A stretch of 64,000 nucleotides of DNA from Rhizobium etli CFN 42. GTDB taxonomy: Bacteria > Pseudomonadota > Alphaproteobacteria > Rhizobiales > Rhizobiaceae. The position numbers and the translations under genes were made by a program. How positions within the stretch are numbered: the first letter of the stretch is position 1; each line of letters opens with the position of its first letter. The stretch spans positions 248,001 through 312,000 of the forward strand of contig NC_007765.1 of NCBI RefSeq assembly GCF_000092045.1, written 5' to 3'. Under the pieces are notes generated by a model. That model saw only the letters and a program-made list of their open reading frames with translations, ran no database searches and was not told the DNA's origin. Below, piece after piece: positions 33,001 to 43,675 of this stretch.

Positions 33001-34065
33001 ATGACCAGATCACGGCGCCCCTCCGCCCCCCTCCTTCGCGACTCCAGTTCTTCGATACAATCGCGACCTGTCCGTCGGCGTGATCCGGACCAGCCAAACC
33101 TGCCGTTCGATGCAATGCCGTCCAGAGTGGAGCCCTGCCTGGCGCTGCTGAAGCAGACGGTGCCACAAGGGCCGGATTGGCTTTATGAGGTGAAGTGGGA
33201 CGGCTACCGATTGGCGCTCCACATCGAGCCAAAGGGCATTCGCATTCTCACTCGTGGCGGCCATGACTGGACCCGTCGATTTCCGACGATCGCCGCGCGG
33301 GCAAGAGAACTCGGTGTGTCGAGCTGCATTCTCGACGGAGAAGCCGTCGTCCTCGATGAAGAGGGTCGCTCGGACTTCGGAGCGTTGCAGCGCTCGCTCG
33401 GCGGCAGGGGCGGCAAGCGGATCTCGACCGAATCCATATTCTACGCCTTCGATCTGTTGTATCTCGACGGTCACGACCTGACGCGCACGGAACTGTCGGT
33501 GCGCCGTCATTTACTGGAAGATCTGATCCCCGCGGCCGACGGTGGCGCCATTCGGTTCTCGCAAGAACTGGATTTGGGTGGCGAGGAACTGCTCGAGCAC
33601 GCATGTCGTCTGGGCATGGAAGGCATCATCGCAAAGCGCACGGACAGTCCTTACCGCAGTGGCCGCCTCGGGGATTGGCAGAAGATCAAATGTGTTCAGA
33701 GCGAAAGCTTCATGATCGTCGGTTACGAGGAATCCGCCAGCACCCGCGGCGGGCTCGGCAGTCTGTTGCTTGCGGGTCGAAAGGGTCACGACTGGATCTA
33801 TGTCGGGTCCGTCGGCACGGGGTTCAATCGAACCGAGGCGGAATATTTGCGCAAGACGTTGAACCGCCTCCAAACGAAAAAACCGATCGTGCCGCTGAAA
33901 GGGAAGCGGCTTGTCTTTTCCCAGCCGACCCTCATCGCTGAAATCGAGTTTCGCGGCTGGACGCGTGAGGGCAGCCTACGCCACCCCTCATATAAGGGGC
34001 TGCGCGAGATCCAGGATAATGCTGCCGTCTTCGATATGGCTGATGGCCCGGCTGCGATCAGATGA
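33001..34065 (+). CDS. ATP-dependent DNA ligase (LigD ligase-domain type)
   Basis: A 354-residue stand-alone ATP ligase: motif I EVKWDGYRLALHI with nucleotidyl lysine K65, DWTRRFPTIAARARELGVSS, CILDGEAVVLDEEGRSDF (motif III region), RLGMEGIIAKRTDSPYRSGR (motif IV), DWQKIKC (motif V), then an OB-fold ending WTREGSLRHPSYKGLRE. No polymerase or phosphoesterase domain. ATG 33001, or GTG 32998, follows the second ku stop directly (TGAGTGATG). It is probably the ligase paired with the two Ku proteins. Confidence 0.9.
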   Translation: MTRSRRPSAPLLRDSSSSIQSRPVRRRDPDQPNLPFDAMPSRVEPCLALLKQTVPQGPDWLYEVKWDGYRLALHIEPKGIRILTRGGHDWTRRFPTIAARARELGVSSCILDGEAVVLDEEGRSDFGALQRSLGGRGGKRISTESIFYAFDLLYLDGHDLTRTELSVRRHLLEDLIPAADGGAIRFSQELDLGGEELLEHACRLGMEGIIAKRTDSPYRSGRLGDWQKIKCVQSESFMIVGYEESASTRGGLGSLLLAGRKGHDWIYVGSVGTGFNRTEAEYLRKTLNRLQTKKPIVPLKGKRLVFSQPTLIAEIEFRGWTREGSLRHPSYKGLREIQDNAAVFDMADGPAAIR

Positions 34066-34100
34066 AGTCGTTCAGGGCCGCGAGCTGCGCCCGCTCCTGG

Positions 34101-36749
34101 TCACGCGGCATGCTTGCCGGCGCGGCCGAGCTTCTTAATCGCCTGCTCCAAGGGACGCTGCCCCTCACAATAATCCTTCCAGGCGGACGACTTCGATAGC
34201 AAGGCAGGTACGGTTCGGATCGTGAACCTTTTAGGGTCGAGGTCTGATTTCACCTGCGTCCACGTCAGAGGCATTGATACCGTCGCACCGGGGCGGGCTC
34301 GAGGAGAAAGCGGCGCTACGGCCGTCGCCATGCGATCATTGCGCAGGTAATCGAGGAAAATGCGACCGCCCCTCAGGCTCTTCGTCATCTTGATAAGGTA
34401 GAGATCGGGGTTGTTTCGGGCCATCTGCTGGCAGACGTCATGCGCGAAAGCCTTTGCCTCGGGCCATGACAGCGGCTTGCGCTTATTGACCGCAAGCGGG
34501 GTCACGACATGCAGGCCCTTGCCGCCCGTCGTCTTGCAAAAGCTGATCAGTCCGAGGTCTTCCAGCCGATCGCGCATTTCGCGGGCAGCGGCAACGACCG
34601 TGGCAAAGGGAACGTCAGGCCCGGGATCGAGGTCGAATACCAGACGACCAGGAACTTCCGGTTGACCGGGTTCGCAGTTCCACGGATGGAGTTCGACCGC
34701 TGCGATCTGGGCGACCGCGGCAAGGCCTTCGATGCGATCGATCTGCAGGTATGGCTTTTTGTCCCCGAACACCTTGACCAGGTCGAGCAGGTTCGATTGT
34801 CCCGGCATCGCATGGCGCTGAAAGAACTGCTCGCCGCCAATTCCATCCGGGGCGCGGATGATAGAGCAGGGCCTGCCCTTGATGTGGTCGATCATCCAGT
34901 CGCCGACTGCCTCGTAATAGCCCGCCAATTCTTCCTTCGTGACCGGTTCGCTGCCGTTGGCATCCGGCCACAATGGTTTGTCCGGGTTTGAGATGAGCAC
35001 TCCCATGACATCAGCCTTCGCACCCTTGCGGCGCGCCGGTGTTTGCCTGGCTCTCGGAACCGGCTCCGCGATGTCCGCTTTGGCGGGTCTTACTGGTGGC
35101 TCCGCCTCGACTTCCCGAGCAGGCTTATCTTCGCGCAATCCTTTGAAGGCTGCTTGGCGGACGAGACCGTCCGCGGTCCACCCCTCGAATTCGATTTCGG
35201 CGACAAGTTCCGGCTTTACCCAGACGACCTCGGCCTGCTTCTTCGGAGCACCGATACCCGTGAAGGGCGATCTCGCCGTCTCCAGCGCCTTCAGTTTCGG
35301 AAGCAACGTTTCGACTTTCTTGGCGCCGTAGCCGGTTCCGACACGGCCGACATAGACAAAATGATCGCCGCGAAAAACACCGGCGAGAAGGGAACGAAAC
35401 CTGCCGTTGGTTTTGGCGTAGGCGCCGATCACCACCTCGTGCCCCGCCCGGCATTTCGACTTCGCCCAGCTTTCCGTTCGTCCGGATTGATAGGGGGCAT
35501 CTGTCTGTTTTGAGATGATGCCTTCCAGCGAGAGCTTGCATGCCGATCTGAGGACGGCGTCACCGCCGGTCTCGAAGTGTTCGACGTAGCGGATCCGAGG
35601 ATCGTTGCCGGCCTCGGTGAGGAGCTCCTGCAATCGCCTCTTTCGCTCGATCAGGGGCTTCGAGCGGAGATCCTCGCCGCCGTCATAGAGCAGGTCGAAG
35701 GCGAAGTAGACGAGGCTGGCGGTCTTGCCCTCCGATAGCGCCGCCTGGAGTGCCGCGAAGTTAGGCGCACCTTGCTCGTCGAGAGCGCAAATCTCGCCGT
35801 CGAGGATACAATCCGGAAGCCCAGACGCCGCCTCGGCGATTTCGGGGTACTTGGCCGTCCAGTCGAGGCCTTTCCTGGTCTTCAAGGTGACTTCGCCATC
35901 GAGCACGCGCATCTGAATGCGATATCCATCGAACTTGATCTCATGGATCCAACCGTCCCCGCCAGGCGGTCGCTCGACCTTCTCGCAGAGTTGCGGCGCG
36001 ATGAAATCCGGAAGATCAACCGCCGTCGCAGTACCGGCGCGCTTTCCCGCGCTCGCCTCCGACTGCCGCTCCTCGGCGGCCAGTCCGTGATTGCTGTCCC
36101 AGACGGCGTCCGCCTGGACCTTGCCGCCCTCCACCATGAAGGGTTTCGGCTTGCGCCCCTTGCCGGCTGCGATCATTTCCATGCTGCGGCCTGAGGCCAC
36201 GGAGGTGACGTTTTCTTCGAGGATGGAAGCACCGTTCTCGTCCACGGAGAACTCGTCGTGATGCTTGATCAACAGCCAATTGGTACGCTTGCTGCGCTCG
36301 CGATCGTTGCGCATGCGCACCAGCACGAAGCTCCCGTGCAGGCGCTCGCCTTCGAGCGTGAACTTGAAATCACCCTTGGAAAGCGCCTGCTCCGGGCTCT
36401 TCCTGCCCTCCGGCTCCCAATAGCCGCGATCCCACAGCATGACCGTGCCACCGCCATACTGGCCTTTCGGAATAGTGCCTTCGAAGTCGCCATAATCGAG
36501 GGGATGATCCTCGACCTCGACCGCCAGCCGCTTGTCGTGCGGATCGAGCGATGGCCCTTTGGTGACGGCCCAGCTCTTGAACACGCCATCGAGCTCGAGC
36601 CGCAGGTCGTAGTGCAGGCGTGTCGCATCGTGCTTCTGGATGACAAAGCGACGGCGGTTGCTCTGTTTGAGGGACCGCTCGCCGCTGGGCTCAGCGGTCT
36701 TCTGAAAATCGCGTTTTGATCGATAGCTTGATAGCTTGTCGCTGGCCAT
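34101..36749 (-). CDS. ligD: multifunctional NHEJ DNA ligase D
   Basis: An 882-residue LigD with domain order phosphoesterase-ligase-polymerase. Residues 34-190: 3'-phosphoesterase ([20 protein letters not shown] and [20 protein letters not shown]). Residues 250-550: ligase, motif [11 protein letters not shown] with K272. After an Arg/Pro/Ala-rich linker, residues about 600-880: primase-polymerase ([38 protein letters not shown] with catalytic [23 protein letters not shown]). The frame runs open to 37127, but ATG 36749 starts the conserved region and lies 27 bases after the -10 of a consensus EcfG promoter. Convergent with the ku-ku-ligase operon, 35 bases apart. Confidence 0.95.
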   Translation of the reverse strand: MASDKLSSYRSKRDFQKTAEPSGERSLKQSNRRRFVIQKHDATRLHYDLRLELDGVFKSWAVTKGPSLDPHDKRLAVEVEDHPLDYGDFEGTIPKGQYGGGTVMLWDRGYWEPEGRKSPEQALSKGDFKFTLEGERLHGSFVLVRMRNDRERSKRTNWLLIKHHDEFSVDENGASILEENVTSVASGRSMEMIAAGKGRKPKPFMVEGGKVQADAVWDSNHGLAAEERQSEASAGKRAGTATAVDLPDFIAPQLCEKVERPPGGDGWIHEIKFDGYRIQMRVLDGEVTLKTRKGLDWTAKYPEIAEAASGLPDCILDGEICALDEQGAPNFAALQAALSEGKTASLVYFAFDLLYDGGEDLRSKPLIERKRRLQELLTEAGNDPRIRYVEHFETGGDAVLRSACKLSLEGIISKQTDAPYQSGRTESWAKSKCRAGHEVVIGAYAKTNGRFRSLLAGVFRGDHFVYVGRVGTGYGAKKVETLLPKLKALETARSPFTGIGAPKKQAEVVWVKPELVAEIEFEGWTADGLVRQAAFKGLREDKPAREVEAEPPVRPAKADIAEPVPRARQTPARRKGAKADVMGVLISNPDKPLWPDANGSEPVTKEELAGYYEAVGDWMIDHIKGRPCSIIRAPDGIGGEQFFQRHAMPGQSNLLDLVKVFGDKKPYLQIDRIEGLAAVAQIAAVELHPWNCEPGQPEVPGRLVFDLDPGPDVPFATVVAAAREMRDRLEDLGLISFCKTTGGKGLHVVTPLAVNKRKPLSWPEAKAFAHDVCQQMARNNPDLYLIKMTKSLRGGRIFLDYLRNDRMATAVAPLSPRARPGATVSMPLTWTQVKSDLDPKRFTIRTVPALLSKSSAWKDYCEGQRPLEQAIKKLGRAGKHAA

Positions 36750-36775
36750 GGCTGTTCCCGGATATTCGGTCCTCA

Positions 36776-36801
36776 AACGAAATAGCGGCGATCGTTGTTC
36801 C
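36776..36801 (-). promoter_or_regulatory. consensus EcfG (general stress) promoter of ligD
   Basis: Minus strand GGAAC (36801-36797), 17-base spacer, CGTT (36779-36776), 27 bases before the ligD ATG. Exact consensus for the alphaproteobacterial general stress sigma factor, giving a short leader. Confidence 0.7.
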
Positions 36802-36922
36802 AGCCGCAGAAGGCGAAGAAGATCGAGGTGCCTCGGCTTTTGAGCTGGCGCGGCTCCTCCCGGGGCCGCGCGATAGATATCTCGAAGTCCGGATCCCGAC
36901 GTGACCTCCGCACGCTTGGCCC

Positions 36923-37237
36923 TTAGCGGAGTGCAGCGACACGCGTGGGCCGCACCGGGCGGCGGGTGGCCTGCACCTGCCAGGGAGCCACGACTGCCTG
37001 CATGCCGGCTTCGACGCACGCAGCCATGAAAGCCTCCCGCGCGATCAACGGGGCAATAACCCGGTTTAGAGCGCCGCGGCAGGTCTTGACCGCGCGCTGG
37101 TGGCGCTCCCCGTGGCCTAATGGCCATTCGTTTTCCAGGAAATCCAAGGCATCATAGACGCCGGTAAAAGTTCGTTCCAGGCCGCATTGCAGCCGGACCG
37201 TCACTGGACGAGTCCAGAGCACATCGTTCAGCGGCAT
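36923..37237 (-). CDS. DUF982 small protein
   Basis: A 104-residue protein of the rhizobial DUF982 family: [52 protein letters not shown] and [14 protein letters not shown] are the family blocks. GAGGAAG lies just upstream of the ATG. The family is expanded in Rhizobiales, has no known function, and often sits near stress genes. Separated from ligD by 173 bases in the same direction. Confidence 0.85.
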   Translation of the reverse strand: MPLNDVLWTRPVTVRLQCGLERTFTGVYDALDFLENEWPLGHGERHQRAVKTCRGALNRVIAPLIAREAFMAACVEAGMQAVVAPWQVQATRRPVRPTRVAALR

Positions 37238-37543
37238 TTTCTTCCTCCTTTCGATGCCAGCTTGATCCCCAAGAATATTGGAAATGGCCTCCGGCTGTTC
37301 AAGATCGCCGCGATATTCCGTTAATGGCGGTGTGTCGGATGCTGCCTAGAGGACAAATTCCGCCTGCCGCCGTCGGATGCAAGAGAAAGATTGCTACAGC
37401 TCCGCGGCTGGACGCTCGGGGAGCCAGGTCATCCCGGCTCCTCAGTGAAAAGCCGTCACAGCACCATCGCCGAGCGGAAAAATCTTTTGCCGCTTCGCCC
37501 GGGAGGGCTATATCCTCTGGTGATCTCACTGGACTGGATTGAA
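37238..37543. other. intergenic stretch between DUF982 gene and pepT
   Basis: About 306 bases between two divergent genes. It must hold both promoters. I see no clean sigma-70 pair, repeat or convincing small gene; the open frames here are Arg/Ser-rich shadows. Confidence 0.4.
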
Positions 37544-38776
37544 ATGACCGACACCGTTCTCGACCGTTTTCTCCGTTATATCGTTATCGACACCCAATCC
37601 GATCCCTCTTCATCGACGCAGCCGACCACCGAGAAGCAGAAGGATCTCGGGCGGCTGCTCGTCGGTGAGCTGCTGCAGATTGGGCTCTCCGACGCCCATC
37701 TCGATGAGCATGGCTATGTCTATGCGACCATTCCGGCCAATAGCGACAAGACGGTGCCGGTCATCTGTTTCTGCTCGCATATGGACACGGCGCCCGATTT
37801 CAGCGGCACCGACGTCAAGCCTCAGATCGTCAGGAATTATGCGGGCGGCGATATCAGGCTTGTCGGCGATTCTAGCCGGGTGATCCGTGTCGCCGAGCAT
37901 CCCGAGCTCAGCAACCAGATCGGCAACGACATCGTCACGACCGACGGAACGACATTGCTCGGCGCCGACGACAAAGCGGGATTGGCGGAAATCATGACTG
38001 CGGCCCAGATTCTGGTCGACAATCCCGATATCCGGCACGGAACGATCAAGATCCTGTTCACGCCCGACGAGGAAGTCGGACGCGGCGTCAACAAGGTCGA
38101 CCTGGATAAACTCGGCGCGAACTTCGCCTATACGATGGACGGCGAGACGGCGGGTCACATCGAGGACGAAACCTTCTCGGCAGACGGCGTCGAGATCGGC
38201 ATAACAGGCGTTGCGATCCATCCGGGCTTCGCCAAGGACCGCATGGAGAACGCCATCAAGATCGCCGGCGCCATCATCGACCGGCTGCCGAGGGACGTGG
38301 CGCCGGAGACGACGGAAGGCAAGCAGGGCTTCATCCATCCTGTCGGCGTCACCGGCTCGATGGAAAAGGCGTCGCTGAGCTTCATCATTCGCGACTTTAC
38401 CGACGAGGGCCTCGTGCAAAAGGAGGCAATGCTCGAAACCATCGTCAAGCAGGTGATGTCAGCCTATCCCGGCTCAAGCTACCATTTCCAGGTGACGGAA
38501 CAATATCGCAACATGAAGACGGTGCTCGACCGCCATCCCGAGATTGTCGAGAACGCGCTTGAAGCCGTGCGCCGTGCCGGCATGACGCCGGTGCGCGGCA
38601 GCATTCGCGGCGGCACGGACGGATCGCGGCTGTCCTTCATGGGGCTGCCGTGCCCGAACATTTTTGCCGGCGGCCATGCCTTCCACTCGCCGCTAGAATG
38701 GGTGAGCCGCCAGGATATGGAAAAAGCGGTCGCAACGATCGTGGAGGTTGCGAAGATCTGGGAGGAGCGCGCCTAA
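37544..38776 (+). CDS. pepT: peptidase T (tripeptide aminopeptidase)
   Basis: A 410-residue M20 metallopeptidase, the same length as E. coli PepT. Zinc-site motifs: FCSHMDTAPD (His and Asp), GADDKAGLAEIM (bridging Asp), FTPDEEVGRG (catalytic Glu pair), TMDGETAGHIEDE, and FAGGHAFHSPLEW near the end. Releases the N-terminal residue of tripeptides in the cytoplasm. ATG 37544 is the family start; the ribosome site is weak. Monocistronic. Confidence 0.93.
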   Translation: MTDTVLDRFLRYIVIDTQSDPSSSTQPTTEKQKDLGRLLVGELLQIGLSDAHLDEHGYVYATIPANSDKTVPVICFCSHMDTAPDFSGTDVKPQIVRNYAGGDIRLVGDSSRVIRVAEHPELSNQIGNDIVTTDGTTLLGADDKAGLAEIMTAAQILVDNPDIRHGTIKILFTPDEEVGRGVNKVDLDKLGANFAYTMDGETAGHIEDETFSADGVEIGITGVAIHPGFAKDRMENAIKIAGAIIDRLPRDVAPETTEGKQGFIHPVGVTGSMEKASLSFIIRDFTDEGLVQKEAMLETIVKQVMSAYPGSSYHFQVTEQYRNMKTVLDRHPEIVENALEAVRRAGMTPVRGSIRGGTDGSRLSFMGLPCPNIFAGGHAFHSPLEWVSRQDMEKAVATIVEVAKIWEERA

Positions 38777-38806
38777 GGCGCTCTTCCCACTTGAACGAAA
38801 TACAGG

Positions 38807-39625
38807 TTATCCGCCATTTACCGGGATCTCGCCGCGCAGCATCACGCTGTCATAGGCGGGACGGGGCGTCGGGATCGCGATCCGCATTGCCGGCTCGGGC
38901 GCAGGCGCGGTTTCCGGCTGGGTCACCGGAGCCGTTATCAGCATTGGCGCCGTGCTCGCCGTCGCCATCGGATCGGGCGCCGGCAGAGGAACAGGAACGG
39001 CCGAGGGTATCAGCGCCTCGAACTGCGGCGGCAGCATGCTTTCGCCGGGCACATAATTCATCGCCACCTCATAGGAAGGCAGCGGCGGCGGCGTTTCGAG
39101 CATGCCGTTGGAATCGCGCTTCTCGTAGAAGGCGTTGCCGCCGGCGACCGTCACATAGTGCATGTTGTCGTAGGGAAATTTCAGACCGTCGGTGTGGAAG
39201 AACATCGCGTCCTTCACGGCCGGATGGCGCGCACCCTTCAGGAGGATCGCATCGGCCGCGGTGGCGAGTTCTGGCTCGGCCTGCGGCTTGACTTCCCGCG
39301 TCATGACCCCAGGCGCAAACTGCTTCTCCTGAGCGACAACACCGCAGATCGACGGTGGGTAGGCGCCCGACGTCAGCCTGTTCATGACGACGGTGCCGAC
39401 GGCCAGATAACCATCCTCGTCGGAATGCTGCGATTCGAAATACATCGCGCGCTTCAGGCAGTCGCGATCCTTCGCGGTATAATTGAAAGTGACTTTCGCC
39501 GCTTGAGCTTGTTTTGTCTTTGCCGGCGTCGTCGCCGGCTTTGGTGTTGTGGTGCAGCCTGCGGCCGCCAGTCCTACGAATAAAATCCCGACCAGGGATT
39601 TTCCAAAGGAAATCTCCGCCCTCAA
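38807..39625 (-). CDS. SleB-like cell wall hydrolase lipoprotein
   Basis: A 272-residue lipoprotein: signal with lipobox LAAAGC (cysteine near 24), then the Hydrolase_2 (SleB/CwlJ) domain DCLKRAMYFESQHSDEDGYL, AVGTVVMNRLTSGAYPPSIC, GVVAQEKQFAPGVMTR, with the catalytic Glu in FESQ. The last 70 residues are a Pro/Ala-rich unstructured tail. Such proteins trim peptidoglycan from the periplasmic side in alphaproteobacteria. Convergent with pepT, 30 bases apart. Confidence 0.85.
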   Translation of the reverse strand: MRAEISFGKSLVGILFVGLAAAGCTTTPKPATTPAKTKQAQAAKVTFNYTAKDRDCLKRAMYFESQHSDEDGYLAVGTVVMNRLTSGAYPPSICGVVAQEKQFAPGVMTREVKPQAEPELATAADAILLKGARHPAVKDAMFFHTDGLKFPYDNMHYVTVAGGNAFYEKRDSNGMLETPPPLPSYEVAMNYVPGESMLPPQFEALIPSAVPVPLPAPDPMATASTAPMLITAPVTQPETAPAPEPAMRIAIPTPRPAYDSVMLRGEIPVNGG

Positions 39626-39783
39626 CGCCAGGTGCCTCCTATGGGATTAGTCCAGCCCTTTATGATTAACGCGAAAAATCTTTTACTCGTCATATGACTG
39701 AAATACAAACAACCAGAGATCACAAAAGGCCTTAGAGACTCTCGCCGGGTGCGATTCCGGCGATTAGCCTGCGGCCGTCTGCT

Positions 39784-39813
39784 GCATAATCCCCAAAAAT
39801 TAAGGAATTATGC
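39784..39813. repeat. rhizobial palindromic repeat (GCATAAT type)
   Basis: GCATAAT at 39784 and its complement ATTATGC ending at 39813 frame an A/T-rich centre with CCCCAAAAATTAAGG. It resembles the frequent Rhizobium element TGCATAATTCCTTAA...TTAAGGAATTATGCA, here with one arm altered. It lies between the hydrolase gene and the end of the sulfate operon. Confidence 0.6.
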
Positions 39814-39870
39814 ACCAAGTCAAGCTGTTAGAGAGCCTGCTGCCCGTCGGAAAGGACGCTGAAATTCGAA

Positions 39871-40911
39871 TCAGCTGCGAAACAGCTTCCAGCGAGTGGG
39901 CTTGAATGCCACCCGGTTCCGGTCGAGCCTGTCGGCCTCGCTCGGCGGCAATTCGATTTCGATGTGCGGGCGGTCACTGCCGATATCGAGCTCGATATGA
40001 CGGGTGCCGGCCACGCGGCGGCTGGAGACCGGTTGGCCGGCAATACAGTTTTCCGCTGATTCGCAGAGCCTGACGTCATGTGGGCGGAAGTAGAGCTGCG
40101 CCGGTCCGTCCGGCTCGCCCTCGGCATTCAGGCCGAGCGAGCGGCTATCGAAGCGGATGTCGCCGTCGGCGATTTCGACCTGCAGGCAGTTTGATTGCCC
40201 GATGAAGCCGAAGACGAAGGGAGAATTCGGATAATCGTAGACTTCGTCGGGCGTGCCGACCTGCTCGATCGCGCCCTGGCTCATGACGACAACCCGGTCG
40301 GCGAGTTCCAGCGCCTCGTCTTGGTCGTGGGTGACGAAAACGGTGGTGTGGCCGGTACGGTCGTGGATCTCGCGCAGCCATTTGCGCAGATCTTTGCGCA
40401 CCTGAGCATCCAGCGCCCCGAAGGGTTCGTCGAGCAAGAGCACATTCGGCTCGACGGCCATGGCGCGGGCGAGCGCCACGCGCTGACGCTGGCCGCCGGA
40501 AAGCTGGGCAGGATAACGCTTTTCAAGGCCGGACAATTGGACGAGGTCAAGCAGTTCCAGCGCCCGTCGGCGGATATCAGGCTTCGCAGGCCGCCGCGCG
40601 CCCTTTCTGACCCTCAGGCCGAAGGAGACGTTGTCGAGCACCGTCATGTAGCGGAAGAGGGCGTAATGCTGGAAGACGAAGCCGATATTGCGCTGCTGCA
40701 CCGATTTTTTCGAGGCATCCTCTTCACCGAAGAAGATCTGTCCCTCGGTCGGGCTTTCCAGGCCGGCAATCAGCCGCAGCAATGTCGTCTTGCCGGAGCC
40801 CGAAGGGCCGAGCAGTGCGATCAGCTCGCCGGAGCGGATGTCGAGCGAGACATCGTGGAGCGCCGGAAAACGATCGAATTCCTTGCGGATGTTTTGAACG
40901 CGTACTTCCAT
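39871..40911 (-). CDS. cysA: sulfate/thiosulfate ABC transporter ATP-binding protein
   Basis: A 346-residue CysA: VRVQNIRKEFDRFPALHDVS opening, Walker A GPSGSGKTTLLRLIAG, Q-loop FVFQHYALFRYM, signature LSGGQRQRVALARAMA, Walker B VLLLDEPFGALDAQVRK, switch FVTHDQDEALELADR, then a TOBE domain (YFRPHDVRL). GAAGGAT lies before the ATG. Last gene of the operon sbp-cysT-cysW-cysA. Confidence 0.92.
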   Translation of the reverse strand: MEVRVQNIRKEFDRFPALHDVSLDIRSGELIALLGPSGSGKTTLLRLIAGLESPTEGQIFFGEEDASKKSVQQRNIGFVFQHYALFRYMTVLDNVSFGLRVRKGARRPAKPDIRRRALELLDLVQLSGLEKRYPAQLSGGQRQRVALARAMAVEPNVLLLDEPFGALDAQVRKDLRKWLREIHDRTGHTTVFVTHDQDEALELADRVVVMSQGAIEQVGTPDEVYDYPNSPFVFGFIGQSNCLQVEIADGDIRFDSRSLGLNAEGEPDGPAQLYFRPHDVRLCESAENCIAGQPVSSRRVAGTRHIELDIGSDRPHIEIELPPSEADRLDRNRVAFKPTRWKLFRS

Positions 40912-40921
40912 TCCAGATCCT

Positions 40922-41794
40922 TCAGTGCCGCCGGCTGGCGGAGATTTCAGCGCTGTAGCGCATTTCCAGCAGCGTCTTCAAAACAAGAGTTACGAGTGCG
41001 AGCAAGGCCAAAAGTGTGGCGACGGCAAAAGCGCCGGTGAAATTATATTCGTTATAAAGAATTTCGACCTGCAGCGGCATGGTGTTCGTCTGGCCGCGGA
41101 TGTGGCCGGAGACGACAGAGACGGCGCCGAATTCGCCCATGGCGCGGGCGTTGCAGAGCAGCACGCCGTAGAGCAGGCCCCATTTGATGTTCGGCAGCGT
41201 CACGTGCCAGAAGGTCTGCCAGCCGCTGGCGCCGAGCGACAGGGCTGCCTCCTCGTCGGCCGTTCCCTGCTCCTGCATCAGCGGGATCAGCTCGCGGGCG
41301 ACGAAGGGGAAGGTGACGAACATCGTCGCCAGGATCAGCCCCGGCACGGCGAAGAGGATCTTGATGTTGTTTGCGCTGAGCCAATGGCCGAGCCACGTGT
41401 TGGCGCCGAACAAGAGCACGAAGACCAAGCCTGATATCACGGGTGAAACCGAGAAGGGCAGGTCGATCAGCGTCGTCAGGAATGCCTTGCCCTTGAACTC
41501 GAACTTGGCGATCGCCCAGGCGGCGGCGACCCCGAAGGCGAGGTTCAGTGGTACGCTGATGCCGGCGACGACGAGCGTCAGGCGGATCGCCGAGAAGGTC
41601 TCTGCATCGCCAAGCGCCTCGAGGAAGGGGCCGGCACCTTTGCGAAAAGCCTCGACGAAGACGGCGGCGAGCGGCAACAGCAGGATTAGCAGCAAGAAGA
41701 GCAGCGAAATGGCGATCAGCGTGTAGCGCGCCATTCTGTGTTCGGTGGTCACCGAACGCAGTTTCGCGGGTTGAACAGTCGCATCAAGCGCCAT
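40922..41794 (-). CDS. cysW: sulfate/thiosulfate ABC transporter permease CysW
   Basis: A 290-residue permease. Family blocks: [40 protein letters not shown], and the EAA loop [20 protein letters not shown]. Its start overlaps the end of cysT by 11 bases; a later ATG (41731) would remove a poorly conserved N-terminus and is possible. Forms the channel with CysT. Confidence 0.9.
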   Translation of the reverse strand: MALDATVQPAKLRSVTTEHRMARYTLIAISLLFLLLILLLPLAAVFVEAFRKGAGPFLEALGDAETFSAIRLTLVVAGISVPLNLAFGVAAAWAIAKFEFKGKAFLTTLIDLPFSVSPVISGLVFVLLFGANTWLGHWLSANNIKILFAVPGLILATMFVTFPFVARELIPLMQEQGTADEEAALSLGASGWQTFWHVTLPNIKWGLLYGVLLCNARAMGEFGAVSVVSGHIRGQTNTMPLQVEILYNEYNFTGAFAVATLLALLALVTLVLKTLLEMRYSAEISASRRH

Positions 41795-42641
41795 AGCCGT
41801 ACCTCCGCCTGCTCCAGCTCTGGATGAGATTGATGACGAGCAACAGGGCGAACGAGATCACCAGCATGATCGCCGCGATGCCGGTCGCTGCCGCATAATT
41901 ATACTCTTCGAGTTTGATGACGATCAGCAGCGGTGCGATTTCCGATTTGAACGGCAGGTTGCCGGCGATGAAGATGACCGAGCCGTATTCGCCGACGCCG
42001 CGGGCAAAGGCGAGCGCGAAGCCGGTGAGCACGGCCGGCGCCAGCCCCGGCAGCAGCACGCGGAAAATCGTCTGGAAGCGGTTGGCGCCGAGCGTTGCCG
42101 CGGCCTCCTCTACCTCCTTGTCGATTTCCTCCATGACAGGCTGCACGGTGCGCACCACGAAGGGCAGGCCGACGAAGATCAGCGCCACGACGATGCCGGC
42201 CGGGGTGAAGGCAATCTTGATGCCGAGCGGTGTCAGCAACTGGCCAACCCAGCCGTTCGGCGCGTAGAGCGCCGCCAATGCAATGCCGGCGACGGCCGTC
42301 GGCAGCGCGAAGGGCAGGTCGACCATGGCGTCGATGACGCGCTTGCCGGGGAAACGGTAGCGTACAAGCACCCAGGCGAGGATGATGCCGAAGACGGCGT
42401 TGATGATCGCAGCGATGAAGGCGCTGCCGAAGCTGATGCGCAGCGCGTTCAATATGCGCGGATCGAACGCGATCGACCAGAATTTCTCCCAGCCGAGCGC
42501 GCTCGACCGGACGGCAAGGCCGGAGAGCGGGATGAGGATCAGAAGGGTGAGCCAGGTCAATGTAAGACCGAGCGCCATTCCGAAACCCGGAATGACGCTC
42601 GGCCGCTTGAACCGCCACCGCGTGGGGCTATGTGCTTTCAT
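41784..42641 (-). CDS. cysT: sulfate/thiosulfate ABC transporter permease CysT
   Basis: A 285-residue permease: [20 protein letters not shown] (first helix), [20 protein letters not shown], and the EAA loop [20 protein letters not shown], with [12 protein letters not shown] near the end. Begins 8 bases after the binding-protein stop, so tightly coupled. Confidence 0.92.
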   Translation of the reverse strand: MKAHSPTRWRFKRPSVIPGFGMALGLTLTWLTLLILIPLSGLAVRSSALGWEKFWSIAFDPRILNALRISFGSAFIAAIINAVFGIILAWVLVRYRFPGKRVIDAMVDLPFALPTAVAGIALAALYAPNGWVGQLLTPLGIKIAFTPAGIVVALIFVGLPFVVRTVQPVMEEIDKEVEEAAATLGANRFQTIFRVLLPGLAPAVLTGFALAFARGVGEYGSVIFIAGNLPFKSEIAPLLIVIKLEEYNYAAATGIAAIMLVISFALLLVINLIQSWSRRRYGYGA

Positions 42642-42649
42642 GAAGTCTA

Positions 42650-43675
42650 TTATTGGGCCGGCTTGTAGATTTGGTCAAATACCCCGCCATCGCCGAAGAA
42701 TTTCGGCTGGGCTTGCTTCCAGCCGCCGAAGTCGTCGATGGTGGCGAGCGTCAGCTTCGGGAAGCGGGCGATATCGGCCGGATCGGCGGCTTCAGGCTTG
42801 ATCGGCCGGTAGTAGTGCTTTGCGGCGATCTTCTGGCCTTCATCCGAATAGAGGTAGTTGAGATAGGCTTCGGCGACCTTGCGCGTGCCCTTCTTGTCGA
42901 CATTGCCGTCGACGACGGCGACCGGCGGGTCGGCGCGGATTGAGAAGCTCGGCGTCACGATCTCGAACTGGTCAGGACCGAGTTCTTCGAGCGAAAGATA
43001 GGCTTCGTTTTCCCAGGCGAGCAGCACGTCGCCGAGGCCGCGCTGGACGAAGGTGGTCGTGGCGCCGCGGGCGCCCGTGTCGAGAACAGGAACATGCTGC
43101 AGCAGTTTCGTCACATATTCCTGCGCTTTGGCATCGTCACCGCCATTGGCCTGCTTGGCCCATGCCCAGGCTGCCAGGAAGTTCCACCGTGCGCCGCCCG
43201 AGGTCTTCGGGTTCGGCGTGATGACCTGCACGTCATCCTTGACTAGGTCGCCCCAGTCCTTGATGCCTTTCGGATTGCCCTTGCGGACGAGGAAGACGAC
43301 CGTCGACGTATAGGGCGTCGAATTGTTGGGCAACTTGGTCTTCCAGTCGGCCGGGATCTTGCCGGTTTTCTTGGCGATGGCGTCGATATCGCCTTCGAGG
43401 GCCAGGGTGACCACGTCTGCGTCGAGACCGTCGATGACCGAGCGGGCCTGAGCGCCGGAGCCGCCATGCGAGGCCTGGATCGTCACGGTTTCACCCGTAT
43501 CCTTCTGCCACTTGGCGGCAAAGGCAGCGTTGAAATCCTTATACAATTCGCGAGTCGGATCATAGGAAACGTTGAGAAGCGTTTGATCGGCGAATGCCGG
43601 AGCGATGCCCCCGATCGCGAAGCTGCCTGCCATGACCGCGGCTGCGATGAGCCGGGTGAACCGTCGTGTCTGCAT
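42650..43675 (-). CDS. sulfate/thiosulfate-binding periplasmic protein
   Basis: A 341-residue binding protein. ATG 43675 has AGGAGAGG eight bases upstream (an upstream frame to 43702 is unlikely). Signal peptide ends near APAFADQ; the mature chain has [40 protein letters not shown] and [20 protein letters not shown], the sulfate-site segments of Sbp/CysP. First gene of the sulfate operon; sulfate or thiosulfate delivered to CysT/W/A for cysteine synthesis. Sbp versus CysP cannot be settled by eye. Confidence 0.92.
   Translation of the reverse strand: MQTRRFTRLIAAAVMAGSFAIGGIAPAFADQTLLNVSYDPTRELYKDFNAAFAAKWQKDTGETVTIQASHGGSGAQARSVIDGLDADVVTLALEGDIDAIAKKTGKIPADWKTKLPNNSTPYTSTVVFLVRKGNPKGIKDWGDLVKDDVQVITPNPKTSGGARWNFLAAWAWAKQANGGDDAKAQEYVTKLLQHVPVLDTGARGATTTFVQRGLGDVLLAWENEAYLSLEELGPDQFEIVTPSFSIRADPPVAVVDGNVDKKGTRKVAEAYLNYLYSDEGQKIAAKHYYRPIKPEAADPADIARFPKLTLATIDDFGGWKQAQPKFFGDGGVFDQIYKPAQ

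Noticed and set aside
36749..37127. 126-residue N-terminal extension of LigD
   Set aside because: Arg/Pro-rich, overlaps the EcfG promoter and the DUF982 gene; the family start is ATG 36749.
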